Shown here: piece by piece, positions 13,758 through 15,737 of the stretch
Layout: every line of letters starts with the position of its first letter
Position numbering within the stretch: the stretch's first letter is position 1
Assembly: GCA_030600525.1 (NCBI GenBank)
Contig: JAUVLX010000037.1
Location: 1-15,737 of the forward strand
Length of the DNA: 15,737 nt
DNA from: Desulfobulbus sp.
GTDB lineage: Bacteria > Desulfobacterota > Desulfobulbia > Desulfobulbales > Desulfobulbaceae
Direction: 5' to 3'
The notes under the pieces: model-generated
What the model saw: the letters and a program-made list of their open reading frames with translations, nothing else
Told to the model about the DNA's origin: nothing
The model's database searches: none
Translations under genes and position numbers: made by a program

Positions 13758-15737
13758 TCATTGGATCTGGGTTAAGACCTGGTTGGTGGTTCCTTTATCT
13801 CCCAGTAAAAAAAGAGATACTTGTACAAAGGGGTCATCTTCGAGTTGTTTATCAAGCGGAATTTCTTTTTTGGGCTTTTCGTCGTTGGTTTCTTCGTTGA
13901 GTAAACCAGCTTTTTGGGCCTTTTCACGCGCCATAGCCAGCTCTTCCCTTTCCTGTTTCATACCTTCCAGGTCGATGGCGAGTTGGGTTTTCTCCATACG
14001 TTTTTTGGTTCGTTTGGCCTCTTCTTTTATCTGCTGAAACTGTTTGTTTGTTTTTATCCATTCTCCCCCCTGTACTTTGGCAGCTGTCACGTCGAACCTT
14101 GGCCCCTGCCAGTTGTCAAAGCCAACATTTTCTACCTGGTCCCAGGGAAGTGAATTATCCATATATTGTTCGCCGCTTTCAAGATTATCCAAAAGAGAAG
14201 GGACAATCAGGTCGGGTTCAACCCCTTTGAACTGGGTGGAACCACCGTTGATACGATAAAACTTTTGAATGGTTAGTTTGAGGGCACCTAAATCTTCGTA
14301 TTTTTTGAGTTGGAGGAGCGGCAAATTTCGATTCATATCCAACAGGGCCTGTACAGTCCCTTTACCGTGGGTGTGTTTGCCCCCTATGACCAATGCCCTA
14401 CCATAATCCTGGAGGGCCGCTGCGAGAATTTCGGAAGCTGACGCGCTAAACTGATTGACCAGTACAATCAAAGGGCCGGAGTAAGTAATTCGAGGATCTT
14501 CATCTTCCAGAACCCTGACCATTCCCTGTGAATTTTTAACCTGTACTACCGGACCACCAGGGAGGAAGAGACCGGATATCAGTACTGCATCAGACAGCGC
14601 ACCACCCCCGTTGTTGCGCAGATCAAGAATAAGACCCTGAATATCCTCTTGCATCATCTTCTTGAGCTCTATTTCGGTGTCGGCAGTTGCGTTCCGTCCC
14701 TTTTTGCCATTTCCAGCAGCTGCAAAATCACGGTAAAAACTAGGGATACGAAGATACCCAATGTTTTTATTGTCATTACTTTTGAGAGTGGTTGATTTAA
14801 CATAGGTTTCTTCGATCTGGACCACATCCCTGGTAATAGGAATAACCATTCTGGCCCCGTCGGGTTTTTGCACAGTAAGTTTTACTTCTGTATCCTTTGG
14901 GCCGCGGATATAGCTCACCGCATCCCTGATTCGCATGTCAGTAATTTCAACGGGCTCCCCATCCGTCTCAGAAACAGCAAGGATTATGTCTTCTCCTTTG
15001 AGTTGGCCTTGTCTGTCGGCAGCACTCCCCGGGATAATTCGAACAACCTTTATCATGCCGTCATCTTCACGAAGCAGGGCACCGATACCTTCCAGAGATC
15101 CGCTCATGTGAATATTAAAATCTTCCTTGGAGGTCGGTGGCATGTATGTTGTGTGCGGATCAAACGCGCGTGCCACAGTGTCAAAATATCTATTATAGTG
15201 ATCCTGACGGGTCTGTTTGAGCAACCTGTCCAATGATCGATGTGCCCGTTTGCGTACTTTTTCGGTTGCAACCGTTATGCGTTCAGTAAATTTCGATGCG
15301 CTACTGTCGACTGGCTTTTCTGGACTTTTTTTCTTGAAATCGTCTAGGTCATCAAGGTAATCGTCCAGGATCTGCATTTTCAGGATTTTGTGCCAGCGCT
15401 GTTGAAGCGCATTTGCATCTTTAGCGTAAGCTGTTTTTTTGGGGTCGCCCTCCAAAAAATCTTCTTTGGAAAATTCAAACCCCTGATCAATGAGGGGGTC
15501 AATGAATTTTTGCACCTGACGAATCCGGTCATTGAGTATCTCAGCCCCGGCGTCAGCCAAAACTATACGTCCTCTCTTGAGTTCATCGTCAATATGATCG
15601 GCAAAGGCGGTGAGCTGGTCAATGTCGGATTGGAGTAGAAAGCGTTTGCGGGGATCAAGCTGCCTGATAAAGAGATCAAAGGCGGCTCTTGAAAGGGAGT
15701 CGTCAAAAGGCTCGTGGGAAAAATGTTGGGTTGGAAG
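13758..15737 (-). CDS. prc: Carboxy-terminal processing (tail-specific) protease Prc, family S41, 5' end outside window
   Basis: Envelope serine protease that degrades or trims proteins from their C-termini. The visible 659 residues lack the start. The frame stays open to the window edge and the first codons (HFSHEPFDDS, LDPRKRFLLQSDID) match the N-terminal domain of Prc, so the in-frame TTG at 15560 is not the start. In visible numbering a PDZ domain lies at about 208-300 (GSLEGIGALL onwards). The S41 core follows with DLRNNGGGAL, then FSASASEI with catalytic Ser433, DYGRAL with Asp444 and THGKGTVQ with Lys459. A charged, probably coiled C-terminal Tsp domain ends the protein. Its Ser-Lys spacing is one residue longer than in E. 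coli Prc. The gene is on the same strand as the dsr cluster, 217 bp before the RsbRD-domain ATG. Confidence 0.95.
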   Translation of the reverse strand, partial: LPTQHFSHEPFDDSLSRAAFDLFIRQLDPRKRFLLQSDIDQLTAFADHIDDELKRGRIVLADAGAEILNDRIRQVQKFIDPLIDQGFEFSKEDFLEGDPKKTAYAKDANALQQRWHKILKMQILDDYLDDLDDFKKKSPEKPVDSSASKFTERITVATEKVRKRAHRSLDRLLKQTRQDHYNRYFDTVARAFDPHTTYMPPTSKEDFNIHMSGSLEGIGALLREDDGMIKVVRIIPGSAADRQGQLKGEDIILAVSETDGEPVEITDMRIRDAVSYIRGPKDTEVKLTVQKPDGARMVIPITRDVVQIEETYVKSTTLKSNDNKNIGYLRIPSFYRDFAAAGNGKKGRNATADTEIELKKMMQEDIQGLILDLRNNGGGALSDAVLISGLFLPGGPVVQVKNSQGMVRVLEDEDPRITYSGPLIVLVNQFSASASEILAAALQDYGRALVIGGKHTHGKGTVQALLDMNRNLPLLQLKKYEDLGALKLTIQKFYRINGGSTQFKGVEPDLIVPSLLDNLESGEQYMDNSLPWDQVENVGFDNWQGPRFDVTAAKVQGGEWIKTNKQFQQIKEEAKRTKKRMEKTQLAIDLEGMKQEREELAMAREKAQKAGLLNEETNDEKPKKEIPLDKQLEDDPFVQVSLFLLGDKGTTNQVLTQIQ

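Noticed and set aside
15558..15560. TTG at 15560 as the start of the S41 protease
   Set aside because: The frame is open to the window edge and the upstream codons match the Prc N-terminal domain, so the gene is partial.

Overview
The window looks like chromosomal DNA of a sulfate-reducing or sulfur-disproportionating bacterium of the Desulfobacterota, most likely a Desulfobulbales relative. The main reason is a complete dsrMKJOP operon with an HdrD-like DsrK and a triheme DsrJ. Further support comes from the class 1B PyrD/PyrK pair and from an RsbRD-domain gene just upstream of dsrM. The lineage is my inference from gene content and protein motifs; no database search was possible. I see no rRNA, tRNA, CRISPR array, insertion sequence, phage gene or attachment site.

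Layout. Positions 1-2047 (+) hold a lytic transglycosylase of the MltA family (lipoprotein) and, 9 bp downstream, an S-adenosylmethionine hydrolase of the DUF62 family. Converging on them (-, 6658 down to 2078) is a tight five-gene operon, pyrK-pyrD-aroD-aroE-aroA. It joins the membrane-independent, NAD-linked dihydroorotate dehydrogenase to three shikimate-pathway enzymes, with gene overlaps of 13, 4 and 11 bp and one 55-bp spacer. A 159-bp divergent gap separates pyrK from a lone prepilin peptidase gene (+, 6818-7603). That gene carries a nine-G run inside its active-site motif. A strong symmetric hairpin with an A-tract on one side and a T-tract on the other (7661-7699) ends both this gene and the converging dsr operon.

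Positions 13540 down to 7728 (-) hold a stand-alone RsbRD N-terminal-domain gene and then dsrM, dsrK, dsrJ, dsrO and dsrP. The Dsr complex spans the membrane. DsrP and DsrM handle quinones and heme b in the membrane, DsrO and DsrJ face the periplasm with iron-sulfur clusters and hemes c, and DsrK faces the cytoplasm with iron-sulfur clusters and a CCG-type site. From family knowledge it delivers electrons to the DsrC trisulfide formed by sulfite reductase. dsrAB and dsrC are not in this window. Furthest right (-) is a Prc/tail-specific protease of family S41, whose 5' end runs off the window.

Most of this is well-conserved core and sulfur-energy metabolism. I do not see a clearly undescribed system. 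The items most worth a second look are the G9 tract in the prepilin peptidase, the RsbRD-only protein tied to dsrMKJOP, the repeat-rich leader of dsrM with two mutually exclusive hairpins, and the nearly leaderless pyrK.
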